This document shows, piece after piece, positions 35,958-49,566 of a stretch of DNA of 64,000 bases. A program made the translations under genes and the position numbers. Origin of the DNA: Andrena cerasifolii (taxonomy: Eukaryota; Arthropoda; Insecta; Hymenoptera; Andrenidae); NCBI RefSeq assembly GCF_050908995.1, contig NC_135121.1, positions 7,998,001-8,062,000 of the forward strand. The letters run 5' to 3'. The notes below the pieces were generated by a model. The model was not told where the DNA came from, did not search any database, and worked only from the letters and a program-made list of their open reading frames with translations. The number at the start of each line of letters is the position of its first letter. Position 1 is the stretch's first letter.

Positions 35958-37771
35958 TTAAATGCTGTTCGGAACTACGTTGTTATCGTTCATTTCCTCG
36001 ATGCTGGGGGGCTCCAAGTTTTCTTGCACTTCTCTAGCAGAATTTCTTGGCCATTCGTTGTCCTCTCCAGGTAAGACCTCTCGACCACGAGACGTCGATT
36101 TTCGTCGCTCTACCTCGGCCCCTTGATTGACTTCATTCTTGTTGGACTGCGCGCTGTCTTCGTCGCTCGAATCTCGAGGGTTCATCCCGCCGTTATCCTT
36201 CCCAACTTTCCGCACGAACGGAGATTTCGTCGTTCGATCCTTGAGATTCTCTTTCCTTTGGACCGCTTCCTTTCCACGTCTATTTCGCGGTGATCTTCCT
36301 CTCACTTCTTCTCTCTTCCGTCTGCCTACCTGTTCTTCGCTCTTCTTCGGCAGAGCCGAAACCTTGCAATGCATCACTTTGCCTCTGGAAATGCGCAATT
36401 AAAAGGAAACTAACAAATCACGTTCCATTAAACCTAGTTACTTAGCAAATCTATCCTACATCACTCCCTTCTACGCGCGAAAATCGAAGGACACGTTACG
36501 TTACACATGCAATAACTACGACGCCGCGAAGTTTTTCGCATAAAATAATCGATGAAATATAAGTGAAGGGTCTCAGGGTTAAATTATCCACTAACTTTTC
36601 CTTCGTCGTCGCAGTATTTGCCTTCTTGGTCCCTGCTTTACGACCTCGGTGCACAGCACTCTTCTTCCTATCGATCCTTTCTGTCGCATTCGAGTCCGCG
36701 CGAGGTTTCCTCGATGCAGAAGTCTTCCTTCGTTTCCGTGGAACCACCGGTTCAGGCGTCACTTCGCGACGAGGCTTCCTCTTCGTGGCCAGCGGAGGTG
36801 TTCCTCGACGGCGTTCTTTGCGGCCGTCGAACGGGTCTTCATCCTCGCCCTTTCGAGCCCTTCGACGTTTCTTGCGCGACTCCGCGTTGCTCCTGCTCGT
36901 TTCCGCCAACGTCGGGGACACACGGATCAGTTGACCTTGCGGGTCCGCGGGGATTAAGTAACCGGACTTCACGCCGAACGAGAGTGCCTTGCGTATGTAC
37001 TTTTTGGCTTGACGTTTGCCTGCAACAGAATGACGGAATTGAATGCAACGAAACCTCGTCCACAGGTTCGTCGTTTCAAGTTCCTGAAATTAATACTGTC
37101 TTCAAGAACTATACCTATCGTTACCACAATCGAAATACCCCTAAGGAAATATTCCTTTGAAACGTGAAAATGGGGGAAGTCGATCCAAATATGTTTAATA
37201 AAATTCCAGGCTTTCGATCATGGGTAAGAAAATATCGCGACGCAGTTTCAGCAAGCCAGAGATGACATTCAAAAGCCTGAAGGAGTACGGCTGAGGGAAT
37301 CTGTATCGGGATTCCTCGAGTGGGAAGAAGGAACTCGTCTATTGCTGCGTGGCTGACTATTTTCGCGTCGAATCCCTTAGAGAAAGTGGACCCGCTGAAC
37401 GATAAGTGCGCCGTACCTTCCTCGATACCAGCCTTGATGTAATTGTTGATGATCTGCACGAGGGATTTCTTTTTTAAGAGCGCTCTGGTGTTATCGATCG
37501 AGTTGGCGAGCGTGATCGGTTCCACGGAGACATTCGATACGCTACTGTTCTCGGAGCCCGAGCTATTTGTGGCCTCCAGCACCCTCGACATGTTCTCCAT
37601 GGACGTTGTCACGGATTGTGTGCACCCCGACCCGTCGATGGACACCGAGGTTTCACGAAGGGACGCGGTGTCGTATGAGGGTTCGCGGTGATTCTGGTAT
37701 TTCCGCATCTTCTCTCGGAATTCAGCCGTGCCTCTGGACCCTCTGCCACCTGAAGGAACGTCTCTTGTCAT
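35958..37771 (-). CDS. Linker-histone (H15)-like basic nuclear protein (upstream copy)
   Basis: Model: exons 37417-37771, 36596-37019 and 35958-36384, 1206 nt in all (401 aa). Splices are GAAG|GTACGG..GTTGCAG|GC (phase 1) and GAAAA|GTTAGT..TTTCCAG|AGGC (phase 2). The ATG at 37771 follows an in-frame TAA. Residues about 1-85 are Ser/Thr-rich. Residues about 90-150 resemble the linker-histone winged helix: SLVQIINNYIKAGIEEG in exon 1 joins KKYIRKALSFGVKSGYLIP in exon 2, with helix spacing like H1 and a terminal IRVS strand. The rest is a long Lys/Arg-rich tail with S/T-P sites, turning more acidic at the end. Known H1 proteins have the same order of globular domain then basic tail, but usually lack introns. 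DNA or chromatin binding is inferred. A germline role is speculative. Confidence 0.65.
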
Positions 37772-39213
37772 CGAACGTAATCGAAAGCAGTAGTGTTACT
37801 TAAAACGTGGACGTTATTAGTTTCTCAGACGGCACGCGCGGGGATCTCAGATTAAAAGGAATTATCTAAAATATTTTTTCACTCCAGACATATCTGTAAT
37901 TTAAAATGAAGTTGTTTGAACTGGATCTATGTTTCCTAGTAATTAAGGTGTCTCGAAGTGCGAAAAGTTAGCACACGGTGAACGTGAAGTTTCCATAGCA
38001 GACGGTGATTCCTGGAAACCTGTAATTAGAGAAACTGTATGATGCGCGACGAACAAGGAGGACCCCGAGGAAGCCTGGAAATCAATTTCACTTCACCGAA
38101 TTGACCCGCGGCAAGGTCGAATAGGACGTTTTTACTCCAAATGACTTCCCCTGTGCATTATGTGGCGCTCTAATAAAGCAATTTAATTTTCCTCCCCGTC
38201 TCCAACGAGCGTATAAAGCATTTTAGTCGTGAAAGTGACTTTAACCACTTCGTAGATTGAAATTCTTTCGCGATGACAATTTCCGCCCCCCAAGCGACGC
38301 GGGCGAGGAACTTTTGGCGTTAGGGGGTGAATCAATGCGTTGGCGACTATCGTTAATGCCGGTGCTACATTTCCATCGAAAGCAAGCGCCTCCGTAGCGA
38401 AGCTAATCGTCGCTTTACATTCCCCCAAGAGTGGTAGGTGTCGTGCAACCGATTCGAAGGAGAAACGTTCTAATCGACGCCGGCTTCAGTCCCGTCCCGT
38501 AAATCGGGCCGACTTGGTTATGTTCGTCACCGTTCAACAATCTGTAGACCAATTCCGGTACATTGATAGGACTATGGGCCTGCACTCGACGCGGAAGGAC
38601 TGGCCGTTTACGATGTTGTCGATGGAGGTAGCGCGCGTTTATTATTCCTTCCTTCCCGGTCCAGCCTCTCGTCTTCCTTTCCGGTGGCGACATTATTCGA
38701 TAATAGAGGTCCTCTTTCCTTCCCGTGGGGAGTTTCTTGCTGAAACAGCGGAGTCTCGGTCGGCGACGAAAAAATGAACGTCCGCTTTTCGGCATGCGTT
38801 TCGTGATTGTGTTACGACTAGCTTTACTACTTGGCTTCGCCTGAAATATAGATTCTGATTTTATGAATATATAAATTTTTTATTTTTATTTTTTGGTGAA
38901 AATGATCGCGTTCATCTGGATTAGTCAGATATAACGAGCTGAGGCACTCTTCGTGATCCCAGAGTTTATCGTTCGAAAGTTTTTAGGCGACAGACAAACA
39001 CACGGACGTATAGAAGCTTTCTGCTTTATATATTAAGATTAAGGTGCCGTTTTATTTTTGTTATGGTCCGAATCACGGTGTAATAGACAGGTGTTCCGAG
39101 GCAGCACCTTTACCCCAGCGATTTTGTGTGACGATTTCTGTGTGGTTCATCTGGTCGTTGCGAGAGGCGCCGTGATAAGAAATACATGTATGCATGCATT
39201 TATGTGATTGTAG
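37772..39213. other. Gene-free stretch upstream of the H1-like genes
   Basis: No exon was recognised. It would contain the promoter of the gene starting at 37771; I see no convincing TATA box or Inr. Confidence 0.35.
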
Positions 39214-39430
39214 TAGGGTGAAGGACCCAATTACTGTCACCTTAAGCTATTTTACTTAAAATAACGAGTATATAAAGAATAGTACATAATCTATAGCATA
39301 GATTATAGGTTGAATTACATAATTCTTTTTTTTGTATGACTTTACAACGTTTATTTGTTCGTTATTTTAAGTAAAATAGCTTAAGGTGACAGTAATTGGT
39401 TTGGTGTCAGTAATTGGGTCCTTTACCCTA
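39214..39430. mobile_element. TA-flanked foldback MITE
   Basis: A 217-bp element starts TA-GGGTGAAGGACCCAATTACTG and ends with its inverse before TA (GGGTCCTTTACCCTA). The arms also pair at CACCTTAAGCTATTTTACTT. The motif CAGTAATTGG occurs twice at the right end only. No coding sequence. Confidence 0.85.
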
Positions 39431-42208
39431 GTAGAGCTTTTAGTCGTATTTTGCGCAAACAGTCAGCTTTTTCTCCTCGAGCGCCAATCTAGCGGCCGCC
39501 AGAAGAACGAGGACGAAAAAGTCACACATTCTGAACAGGAGTCAAAAAAGCTGTCACCGTGGGTCCGAATTGATCGAAGCGTCCTAGTAAACAGACGGAC
39601 GCTAATGAAACTACTGTGCTTCGTAAAAAAAAGTTGTACCGAGGTGACACCTCTAGGTATTCTGTGTGGACGAATTTTATTTTAATGCGTACGCACACAT
39701 TCCAAGGCCCAGTAAGACGGCACCCTTTAGCGCTCACACTTTTTCTTCGATGCGAAACGTGTCGACGAAGAGGGCCGGTATCGATCTGCAGAATTTCGAA
39801 ATAGTCGCTGCGCCAACCTTGAGTTCCGCAATTATTGTAGTGTTGGATGCAAGAACGGTCTCAGGACACTCAAGCTCTTTTTGCATAGAACGCATAATTA
39901 GATTCCTCATTCTTTTCTACGTAAGGTCGCTAAATTTCACTGCCGCATCTTTGAAATTGACAGAGCTATGGTAAATTTTGTGAATCCATGTAAACCAACT
40001 GCCCCTAACTCATATTTAACTCAAACATACGTCAACCTGAACATGACACAATCTATGACTATTTTTATGACTATATTTTTTTCTATTCTATATTCTTTTC
40101 AAATGCAAATATGAAAAAAGTAATAAAAAAATCTTAAAAAACAACTTTTTTAGAAGGGCCCGAGGAGGCTATAATTAAAATTAATTTCACTGATTAATTT
40201 ACTACATAATTCCAATTGCAATAATACAACTACTTGCAAAGAAGATGTATCCAATTTTTAAATATTAGAAACAGTTTTACAACTTCACTATGTATAAAAA
40301 ATATCTAACTTCGTAATGTTTGCAGATACTTTTCCCAATTCTAACTTTTGGCACTGAGACCCTTCTTGCATCCAATAGTACAATTCTGTAAACCCGTGTC
40401 AAGTTTCAAAACTCCGATTCTATTACTATCCGGCTTGATAATCGACAAGTCTTCTAATTCAGTGACTCGTTACCAGCACACGCAACGTCTCATTGATCCA
40501 TCGTTACCAACCATTATCAGCTCAAAACCCAATGAAACCAATTTTCGCGCGAGGCCTTCTTACTTCTTACCAAAGAATTTTGGCGTATCCCGCTTAACAG
40601 GTGTTGCGGACGTTTCTCTGGAGGCGTCGCTATGCCAGGGGCACGGTGGACGTCAGATTTATTGTTGTTTGATCGCTGTTGAAGCGGAGTTCGCCGAGTT
40701 GGCAGCTGCCCGAAACCACGGCCGAGAGATCGCCACTCGTACACCACCCTTTGCTATGTAGACCCCGGTCTCTGTATCGATCACCGTGACCGAGGATGTC
40801 GTTCCACGGACGGGAAACTTTCGAGCGTCGTCCTTGACTTTGCGGAAACCACCCTCCTCCACGAATTCGGTGTTCTTTTCGCTCCGCTGGCCACCGCGGA
40901 GATCCGCGGCCCTGTGAATGGCTCTCCGGTGGGATTATCGCGGATTTCCGTTTCGTTCGAGCGGCTAGCAGCGCGGACCGGTTCGATAAAACTTAGCTCG
41001 TAGGACTGGCTGCATCCTCCAGTTCTCCAATTCTGGCTCAACGAGCTGGTTGTCAGCGGCTTTGACGCTGACCAGTGTTCGAAAACTCTTTGGAAATATT
41101 CGGAATTCGTATTTCAAGTCAGCTTCCTCCCTGCTGTTTATAGTTGCCTACTTTGGGAGTTCAGTTCGTGAGTTTCTTTCTCGTAGGCGGTGGGAGTCCA
41201 AGCAATCCATTCCAGTTCATCAATTAAATAGAATCACGAATCTTCAGTTTGTTTAAAGTTTCAAATGGCCAGTGGTAAAGTCACTGTGTTGCCAGCCTTG
41301 CTGAATGCTTGTACGATATTTTCTGTTATATTTTCACTGCGACCCGGTGTAGGTACATCTTCCCAAGAACAGATTCTCTTTGTGTTCTCGGTCCCTTTTC
41401 TCGCAGAGGTAAATGGATCTGAACCCTACTTCCGCGTCGCTGGTCCATTATTCTGATGCTCGAAGGGTTAACGCAGAGGCCTCGAAGAAAGCGTTTTAAA
41501 AGGCGTAAGCTGATGATCATCCCCCATTAGGCGAGAATCACGAAACCCTATATCTACCTGAAATGTCTCGAATTGTACGTCAGCGACGTCGAAGGGCGAG
41601 CTCTTCGCCAACCTTGAGTCTACTCTGCCGTTATACCCACCATTCCGAAAGCCGACCGATTCGGAGAGCGACCATTCGAGGATCTAACGTGCAGCCCGAA
41701 GGACAGGTGGCAATAGACACGAAAGTTTGTCGTGATCGTGGTGAAAGCAATGTACCGTGGTAATGTCCTCCTCGGCTGTTGGAAGAAATCGTAAACTCGG
41801 GCACTGCAGGTGAAGAACGACAAACTAAAGGGAGCGTCGAAGCACCGAAGAACCCTCGGGGGAGGCTTTTCTTTCCCCCCCCCCCCCCGCTGAAAGGCAT
41901 TAAACTGAGGTAACGGTTCTTTCTTAAGGTCGTTGCTTGCGTCTGGAAAGTTGTAAAAACAGGTCAAGCATCGGGGAATCATTTAATGCGGCGTCACTTA
42001 ATGTTAACGATTAAACAGGGACACCGCTGCGGTTCATTTACACAAGAAGCACCCCGGCATGAATGAACAATTGTTCCATCGTTCTGCACAAACAGCTGGA
42101 TGGATATCTAGCTGATGCCGAATTTGATAGATTGCACGGTGACACAACCGTTCGTTATTTGCTTGTTTGCGACATGAATGGGAGTAGATAGGATTCGAAC
42201 GAACTCGG
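39431..42208. other. Gene-free stretch with a possible decayed coding fragment
   Basis: No gene is certain. On the minus strand 40781-41041 and 40740-40890 carry two protein-like frames offset by a frameshift (see findings). A poly-C run lies at 41877-41889. Confidence 0.35.
40740..41041 (-). pseudogene. Possible frameshifted coding relic, family unknown
   Basis: The minus-strand frame from 41041 reads as low-bias protein (EIRDNPTGEPFTGPRISAV) and then loses that character. The next frame over then reads FRKVKDDARKFPVRGTTSS followed by VTVIDTETGVY before it also decays. Together they look like one ancient coding segment broken by an indel near 40870-40900. I do not recognise the family. Chance open frames in GC-rich DNA remain quite possible, so this is only a pointer. 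Confidence 0.2.
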
Positions 42209-43058
42209 TAGGGGAGACCGGGACAAAGGGAAACTCGGGGTAAAATGAGCTTTCTTAATTTATTGTTCAACGGTAGAATATATTTACAAATTTTGGTGGC
42301 GTAGTAAATGTGCGTAATACCACAATGATAATTATGCACATTCAGATATCGGAAAATGAAAATTCATTTAAAAAATTAAAAATGAAGTTTTAGAGACTTC
42401 CAATTGGGTTTCTTGTCAATTTAGCTTTTTCGATAAATGAGTCTTAAATGTGTTGTTTTAACTCCAATTTTTTTCTGCGTGTTTATAACAAGCTTATACA
42501 CATACATGTACACACGTTTGGGAAAACATTAATCCTAACATTATAAAATAATTAATTTTCCACCGAGTACACATTCGGGGCAAAGTGACCGGGGTAAACT
42601 GAGCTGCAAAAAAAGATGCGCGAGTGATGTGCGCAATAACTTAACCTGTCAGCTAGCTGGGAAACCACACGGCGTGATGGAACAGAATCTAAGCTCAAAA
42701 AAATGAAAAATCTGCCACAGTTTTTGACAACCACGGTTTTAAAAAAAAACAGAAACTGACTTGCTACACACGTCATAATTACTTATATCCTTACTTAAAA
42801 CTCGTATTTTATTTCAGCTCACTTTACCCCAGATAGTAGCTCACTTTACCCCATATATGGGGTGAAGTGGTCGTTTTGTAATTTTCTTTTCAAGTTGAAT
42901 TTTAATATACTCTGAGTTTATTTTAAGTATTGCTATTCGTCATTTATCAATAGTAACGTTCATATTATATTATATATCTATTTCCACACATTTTTATCGA
43001 AAGGGTAAAATTTTATTCGACTTCAAACTTTTTCCACGTCACTTTCCGGTCTCCCCTA
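42209..43058 (-). mobile_element. TA-flanked MITE, GGGGAGACCGG family, copy 2 (inverted)
   Basis: An 850-bp element is bounded by TA, with ends GGGGAGACCGGGACAAAG and, inverted, GGGGAGACCGGAAAGTGA. It is the reverse-complement relative of 12432-13160 but carries an extra block around 42600-42700. Internal GGGGTAAAGTGAGC-type motifs recur, as in copy 1. Non-coding; a Tc1/mariner-like origin is inferred. Confidence 0.82.
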
Positions 43059-45073
43059 TTCGGAACAAACGGAAATTTATCAAATCCGAACACGTACGTC
43101 CTGAACGTAACCATCTCTCCTCGATTAAGTTTTTTTCAAACACCCCGAAGCATCGGCACTCACCAAAACGGATATCGAATTTTTATTCAGCGACATCGCT
43201 CGGCGCCGGGCCGCGCGCATTTGAATCACAAAGATCCCCCTCGGCTGCTGCAAAATGCAACGGAAAAGCGAAGCCAGCGCGGGTTAATTCACGGCCTGTG
43301 CACACCCTATCAAGCCGCGCTGATTTATTGCACACTTGTGGCACGAACTTGCCTCAAGATTCAAGGACAGCCTCGATACATGGGACGTGGAGTCAAGTTC
43401 AATTACTCTTCGATCCTGAACGACCGTCGCCGAGACGAGGGAGGGCTGTCTCGATCTGATAGCTTTATTGCCCGCTGGAAAGTGTACGCAAAGGAATCGA
43501 GTAGGCGATACCTTGTCGGGAATAATTCAGCGTGTCGTCGATGCGTCACATCTGCGCGCTCGTGGCGGGGGTGGACGACTGGAACCGAAGAAAGAGGAAA
43601 AGAAATTTCTGAACTCTGACGACCCTTGAAGCTCCAATTTCAGAAATTGGCTTCATTGAAATGGAGGTTCGACATTGCTAGTCCGCGGCGTCCGCAGACG
43701 CTTCGCTGATCAAGTACAGCACGAACGACTGGGATGGTCGGTGGTAAAGTAAGGACGAATTAATGCGTCATCGTGGACTTTATCTGCCAGGGTGGTGTAA
43801 TAAAGCTAGGTCGAAGTTTGGGGCCAGGGTGCCATTAGGCAGAGGAAAAGTGAACGTAATGACAGGAGCGTCTACGCGGGAACGTCGTTAACCGCCGATC
43901 GCAATTACAGCCTCCCATTTAATTACGCGAAAGATGTTTGTAAGTGTTGCGGGCCCGCAGCGTTTTACCTCGTTACGTGCAGCGCCGGAATAGGATATCG
44001 CAAGCCGACGTCTAAATTACAGGCTGGCGACCGTGTTCTTCCTTGCAACTGGGTATTTCTTAATTAGTTCACTGTTTCAACGAATAATCTAACGATCGGC
44101 CGTGGGCGCAATCTCGGCCGTAGACTCGCGACTGCTGCAGCGCTTGGGGGTGGTTTTCTGATCAAATGCAAAGTGTATTTGCTTATATTTGCGGTAACGA
44201 ATTCACGCGCGGATGTATGTCCTCCCCTTTTTCGTTCGCAGAACCTTAAACGAGGGAGCACGTGCAATCAAGTTTGTACGCCCCCTGCCCTTCGTGTAGT
44301 ATTCATTGATTTCCCGCTATCGAAGAATTTCAGTAACCGCAGAACGTACGGCAGCCCTCTATTTCCTGCAAATACGTTCCTCCTTCCGCGACTGCATTTG
44401 TGGAGCGATATTCCATGCATGTGCTTCTTAAAACAATTCATCCCAGAAAGCATAATTCTGTCCACGCGGTGGCAGGAAACCAGAGGCTGCGAATGTGATT
44501 AATACTACCCTCAGTAATTTCCACGGTTCACACAAACTCGTCGCAGTAATTCAGTAATATACTGAAGCATATATCATATAGGTAGACTAAACGTAATAAA
44601 CTTGAAATGTTTACGTCCAGCCGAACGTGGAATCGGGTTTCCGATGTACACAATTAGCTTTTAAATTTTCAATAACAAGTATGTGTTTACGTTGCAGATT
44701 TTCTGTCACAGAAAAACCCTGGTGCGTAGCGGCCAAGCTTTCGTATCGAAAATTTAAGTCCGGAATCAATTGCATCTCATTAAAAGTTCTCCCGAGGAAT
44801 CCCTGGCTATTTCCTCATCAACGTACGCCCGCTGGAAATTGCGAGCCGGCTTTAAGAAAAACTTCATTTGCATGTCAGTGACATGGCCGCGTTATAAGCC
44901 AGCCTTTTTCCCCCTGAATGAATTCCCCGTTACGTTAGCTGATCTTCTTGCTGCGGGAAAGAGAGACTGCCACGCCCTTTTTGTGGCACACATAAAAGCT
45001 TGACACCGACGCTTTGATGTAGCCTCGCTGCGCGAAGAAACGAAAGACACCTGGAGACAGCGGGCATCGATAA
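43059..45073. other. Gene-free stretch
   Basis: No supportable exon. The 132-codon frame at 43221-43619 has no recognisable motif. Confidence 0.4.
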
Positions 45074-45245
45074 GCCGGGGATCCACCGAGAGGCTAAGCT
45101 CAGCTATGCTATGCGATGCTATGTTTTAGCTTAGCTTTCGGTGGAAACGGTTCCATAAAAATGTATTCGAGTTAATTTTTTTAAAACGTAGCATGGCATA
45201 GTATAACATCCCATAGCATAGCTTAACTTCCCGGTGGATTCCCGG
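45074..45245. mobile_element. Short foldback MITE
   Basis: About 172 bp. The left arm is GCCGGGGATCCACCGAGAGG followed by CTAAGC and ATGCTATG-type repeats. The right arm is the inverse, ending CCGGTGGATTCCCGGC. The arms are about 45 bp with several mismatches. Target duplication not identified. Confidence 0.7.
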
Positions 45246-48200
45246 CCACAGGCAGTTTTCCGGTGTCTTTTGTTATTCTAAAGACGAAGAAACGAGCGCT
45301 TGACTTTAGAGCTTCAGCATTTCCGATTTATTTAACCGGAGATGGGGCTGCAGACTCTAATTAGCAGACGGAAAATTTGAAGCTCCCTTTCAATTCTTTG
45401 ATGACGATTGAAACGTTGTAAATTCATGAGATCGGAGCTTTCCAGATGGAGACTGGAGCCTATGAGCCTTGCAGACTGGAGACCCCTGAGAGTCTTTAGA
45501 TCGCATGGCTCTTCAAAGTGAATGCAAAGTTCAGATAACTGCCCAAGGAACTTTCATTGGAGACTTCGGTTCGCTAAACATTTCATCAGACACGCCTCCA
45601 TTCTGTGCAGAAGTTTGTGCACAAAATTCACGACGGAACGTGTGAAACAGTTCGTCGGGATTTCGACGAAATTTGTATCGCGCAGCTACGTAGGTACGTG
45701 CCGCTCTCAGCTTTCGTTAACCGAATTTCCACTTTCGACACGCCGGTCCGTGAAACGTTTCGAAATGCTTTTCATACACCAGAAGGACGCACCGACGTCT
45801 GTGATCCACTGGACGGGCAGCGTTCACTCGAATCGCGGGAAAAGCGACGCTGGACAGCCGCGTAGAAGGAGAATTTTAAATAATGCCAAGGTTCCGCGGA
45901 GCGTCGCTTTTCAACGGAGCGGGAGAACTGAAATTTAATAAGATTTCGAGTTATGCGGAGACGCTGCAGCTGCTATCCAAAGAAAAAAAAAGGGGGAGAA
46001 GAAGAAGCGCCCTGCTCGCAGCAGCTTCGCGGGTGAGAAGTGTTTCAAAATAAACGATCGCGAGAGAAACGTCTGCTCAAAGAAGCGGAGTCCTTGAAGA
46101 GGAGTCGACGAACGGCGCGGCCTCGGGAGCGTGTTCGTCTCGTTTTTATCGCCGCATGGATTCCCCGGGAACTGTCGAGCAAAGTGCACGGAAAGTACGA
46201 GGATAAAGGAACACTTTTAATTTTACACCCTCCGCAAACCCGAACGAAAAATACAGCCGTGCAAAAGTCTCTGCGCGCTCATTGATTAATCGAATATCGA
46301 TTCCTCAGCCAGGGCACAGTAGTCGCCGGAGTCACTCCATCGACATCGAATTTTAATCGCCGTCTAAGTGTCCGAGCCGATTACCCAGCCAGTCAAAGGG
46401 GAATCGTCGTTTGCTTTCATTATTCCCTTTAATTAACGAAGAAAAATGTCAGCGGGGCAGAGAGGAGGGCGCGTAGGACAGGGGTGTAGGTGCAGCGTAT
46501 TCGGAGCTTGTCGTTTCCAAGGTGAACTCTGACGTAAGAGCCGAAACACGACGAAACTCTCCTGACAAATAAGGCGACTCACTTTTAACGAACCATGGAA
46601 CCTATCCTTAATTCCCCAGTCGTGTTACCTCGCCATCAACCCCCCCGTGTTATTAGCAATATAGAGGTCGGTGTTCGTTATCGACACGACTCGATCAAAC
46701 AGGATCATCTATCTAGGATATGAGTATGCAAATGCTTGCGGAGCACTATCTCCTCGTGTTCGACGCACTATTTTGTATGAGTCTGTTGGGGCGGAGGCGG
46801 GGATGAAGGCTCCCTGTGGAGCGAAGCGTGGCAATTTCGCGCGAGATACGTGCTCGATCGGCGAATAAAAGTTACATTTGCGCGCGACAAGGGAACAAGT
46901 TCGTCCGTGCGCGTAGGGGTTAAAGCGTCGCAGACTTTTAACGAAGTTTCGGGAATTCGTTGGCAGGGCAGGATTGGGGCACGTGCTTGTACCCCTGTTG
47001 CCGAATAAAATAGCTCTTGGCAAACAGCTTAATGGAATCGTGAGGTGTGTTTGTTACAGGAGAGTGTAGTGTTCATTAGCAATGTTATTATTGTATTATT
47101 TGAGAAGGGTCTAAGACGCGGGTGTACTTGGTACGCTTGAGGTGGAATAGTTAAGGTCCAACCTTGACGAAGGTACTGCAAGTAAAAGGATTTACGTTGT
47201 ATGTACTTGCTGTAGTCTTGTTCGCTCTAAAAACGTATGACGCTTCGTTAAAAGCTTCATCCGATGCTTTGTGGCGATTCCTCTCGCGCATTTTCCCCTC
47301 GGATCGCATGCTTCTCGCGTACAGAGCGACAAGGCGAGTTTTTGATAGGATATTCGTTTCGCGAGTCTGAAATATAATCTATAAACAACGATAAAGTGAT
47401 ACGGGTCTCGGATATGATCGTTTTTTAAAATAACCCCACGTCTGGGCGAGAAAACCTCTTATTTTTCGTTTCTTCTACATTTATTGGCTCGACCTAACTC
47501 TCCGCCGTTTCTTAAAACGAAGGCGTGACAGTTTCGCTGTTCCAAAGGAGCGTAAGTTTTTGAAACCTTCGAAAGGAGCTCGACGGAAATAGCGCTGCCA
47601 GAGCACGCCAGGTTTCGAGTACCCTAACTCTGGTTCGTATTTTTTCGGCAATGTGGATTTCCAGCACCGTGTCGGGTAGCGATGTATAAAGGAACAGTTA
47701 TCACGGGGATCGAGCCTGCTGCTTCAGCCATTTACGAGGCAGAACTCTTGCTCGTAAATTTCGCCTCTTGAGGCATGTAACTGCAATAAAACTGCAGTAC
47801 GCGTGAACGTGGAATCTTTCTGTGATGTAGCCAGTACCACGAGCGCCCTTTTAAAATTCTCTGGAGGTCAATGTAACTCTAATTTAGTACCTCCTTTGAA
47901 CGATGACTCCCAAATCCCGTTCGAGCCCAGGGAATTTCTCAAAAATTCCATCTGCGATGCAGGGAGTACAAAATCGATAGTAATAATTGATATTAAAGCG
48001 TCGTTTGATTCTAATCTCCGAGACGCGCTGGAATTCCTTCCGATAAGCGACTTTTTTCACCCAACCTAGATCGAAGGACCTGTCACTGAATCTCATACAT
48101 TTTTTATCCATTTTTTCGCATTTGTCCCGCGGTGCTGCGACGAGTGCCAAGGGAATTCCGTGACGAGCTCAAGCTCGACAACACCGTGTTCTACATTCAT

Positions 48201-49566
48201 GGTAAACAAGTAATCCTTCAAGCAGCACCGGAGAAATTTCAGTCTGAAGGACAAGTACGAAGAAAGGAAGGAAGCTCGTCGAGAAATCTTGGATCGCCCT
48301 ACTAATTTTTAATATACCTTTTGCATCCTCCCTGTTTCCCACTTCTCTTCGCAATAAGGCCAGTGGAATTACGAACCAAGACCACGACGCCTTTCGCAAG
48401 TTTATTGGAAAATGTTCCCAAGACTTCCCCTAATTATCTCAATAACAGTAACAGTAATGAATTAAGAACTCCTGAAGCAACTTATTCTACACGATAAACG
48501 TCCGTAGCTGCAGCGGACTAAAGTACAAAGAACAACCAAGAACCTACGCTCTCAAACTACCACCCTGCACGGTAATTAATCAATTTTCAAGCTGAACAAT
48601 AGCCCAGCATGGGCAACAAATAATTACACGAACAACAACGCTGCGGTGTAACTCAGCAGCGGAACAAGAACCCAAGAACACGCAGCCCTAGGCAACTCAA
48701 TTACGCCCAGCCGTGGAGAAAGTTAACTCGAAACTCTATCGAGTACCAAGTTCCTACAGGAGCACCCTCCATCCAATGGATCGAAGGATACTCTTCCCTA
48801 ACTCTGCAGACGGTAAAGAGTCCCCTAAATTATCAGTGGTAGCTAGCATAGGCATTGATTTTCGTCAGCCCGTTCCCATTCGCTCAGAAGCGCCACGTCT
48901 GACCAATGACCGACTTGTACTACTGAAACGGGACATCCCTGCGCTTACCAGTGGTCGGACTCGTTTCGGTGAAAACTACTGTGCACAAAACGTCCTCCAG
49001 GATGTAGGCCTACATTGGATAGGCATTTGAATATATCAGACACGCGATTTTAACCCACTGTATACCCAACGTACAGTGTATTTTTCTTCCCTTAAAATAC
49101 AGAAGCAGAAAAGCAGGAGAGAACGGAATAGAAATTCTGTTACGGTAGACAGAAGATAGCAGTTACTCGTCTGGTATTAAATACACGGAGACTCGGTTAC
49201 CCGGCCGATACAGGGGTGTAGCCCACGAGGCTTATCCCAGCGCGCGTGTCTGATCAATACTTCATCCCGTCGCGTCTGAAGCAGCGTCGAACGACGAGGG
49301 TGCCGTGGCTGCTGGGCCTCCGGTTTGTCGTGCACGCGTCCCGACGTTTTCCACGGCCGTTCCTGGGAACATGTCGCGCGGGAATCGATAGCGCCGCGTC
49401 CGAAACGAGAATGCCGTCGGTTCCGTTGTTCCTGTTCCATCGCGAGAGGCATGATTGAGAAACGGCGGCGCGTGTTCGTCTCGACAAGTGCGTAGAAGGG
49501 TGACGGATCGTTGGAAGGCTTCGTCCAGTTCGTTGGTGGTGAGGCTGGGGCAGTCGGAACGGGAAG
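45246..49566. other. Gene-free stretch upstream of the TASK gene
   Basis: No exon was recognised. The last few hundred bases (about 49240-49566) are GC-rich and presumably hold the promoter and 5' UTR of the K2P channel gene. Long frames on the opposite strand there (49254-49664) look compositional. Confidence 0.4.

Noticed and set aside
45522..45938. 138-codon plus-strand frame
   Set aside because: Overlapping frames in other phases and no recognisable domain or flanking splice-linked exon.
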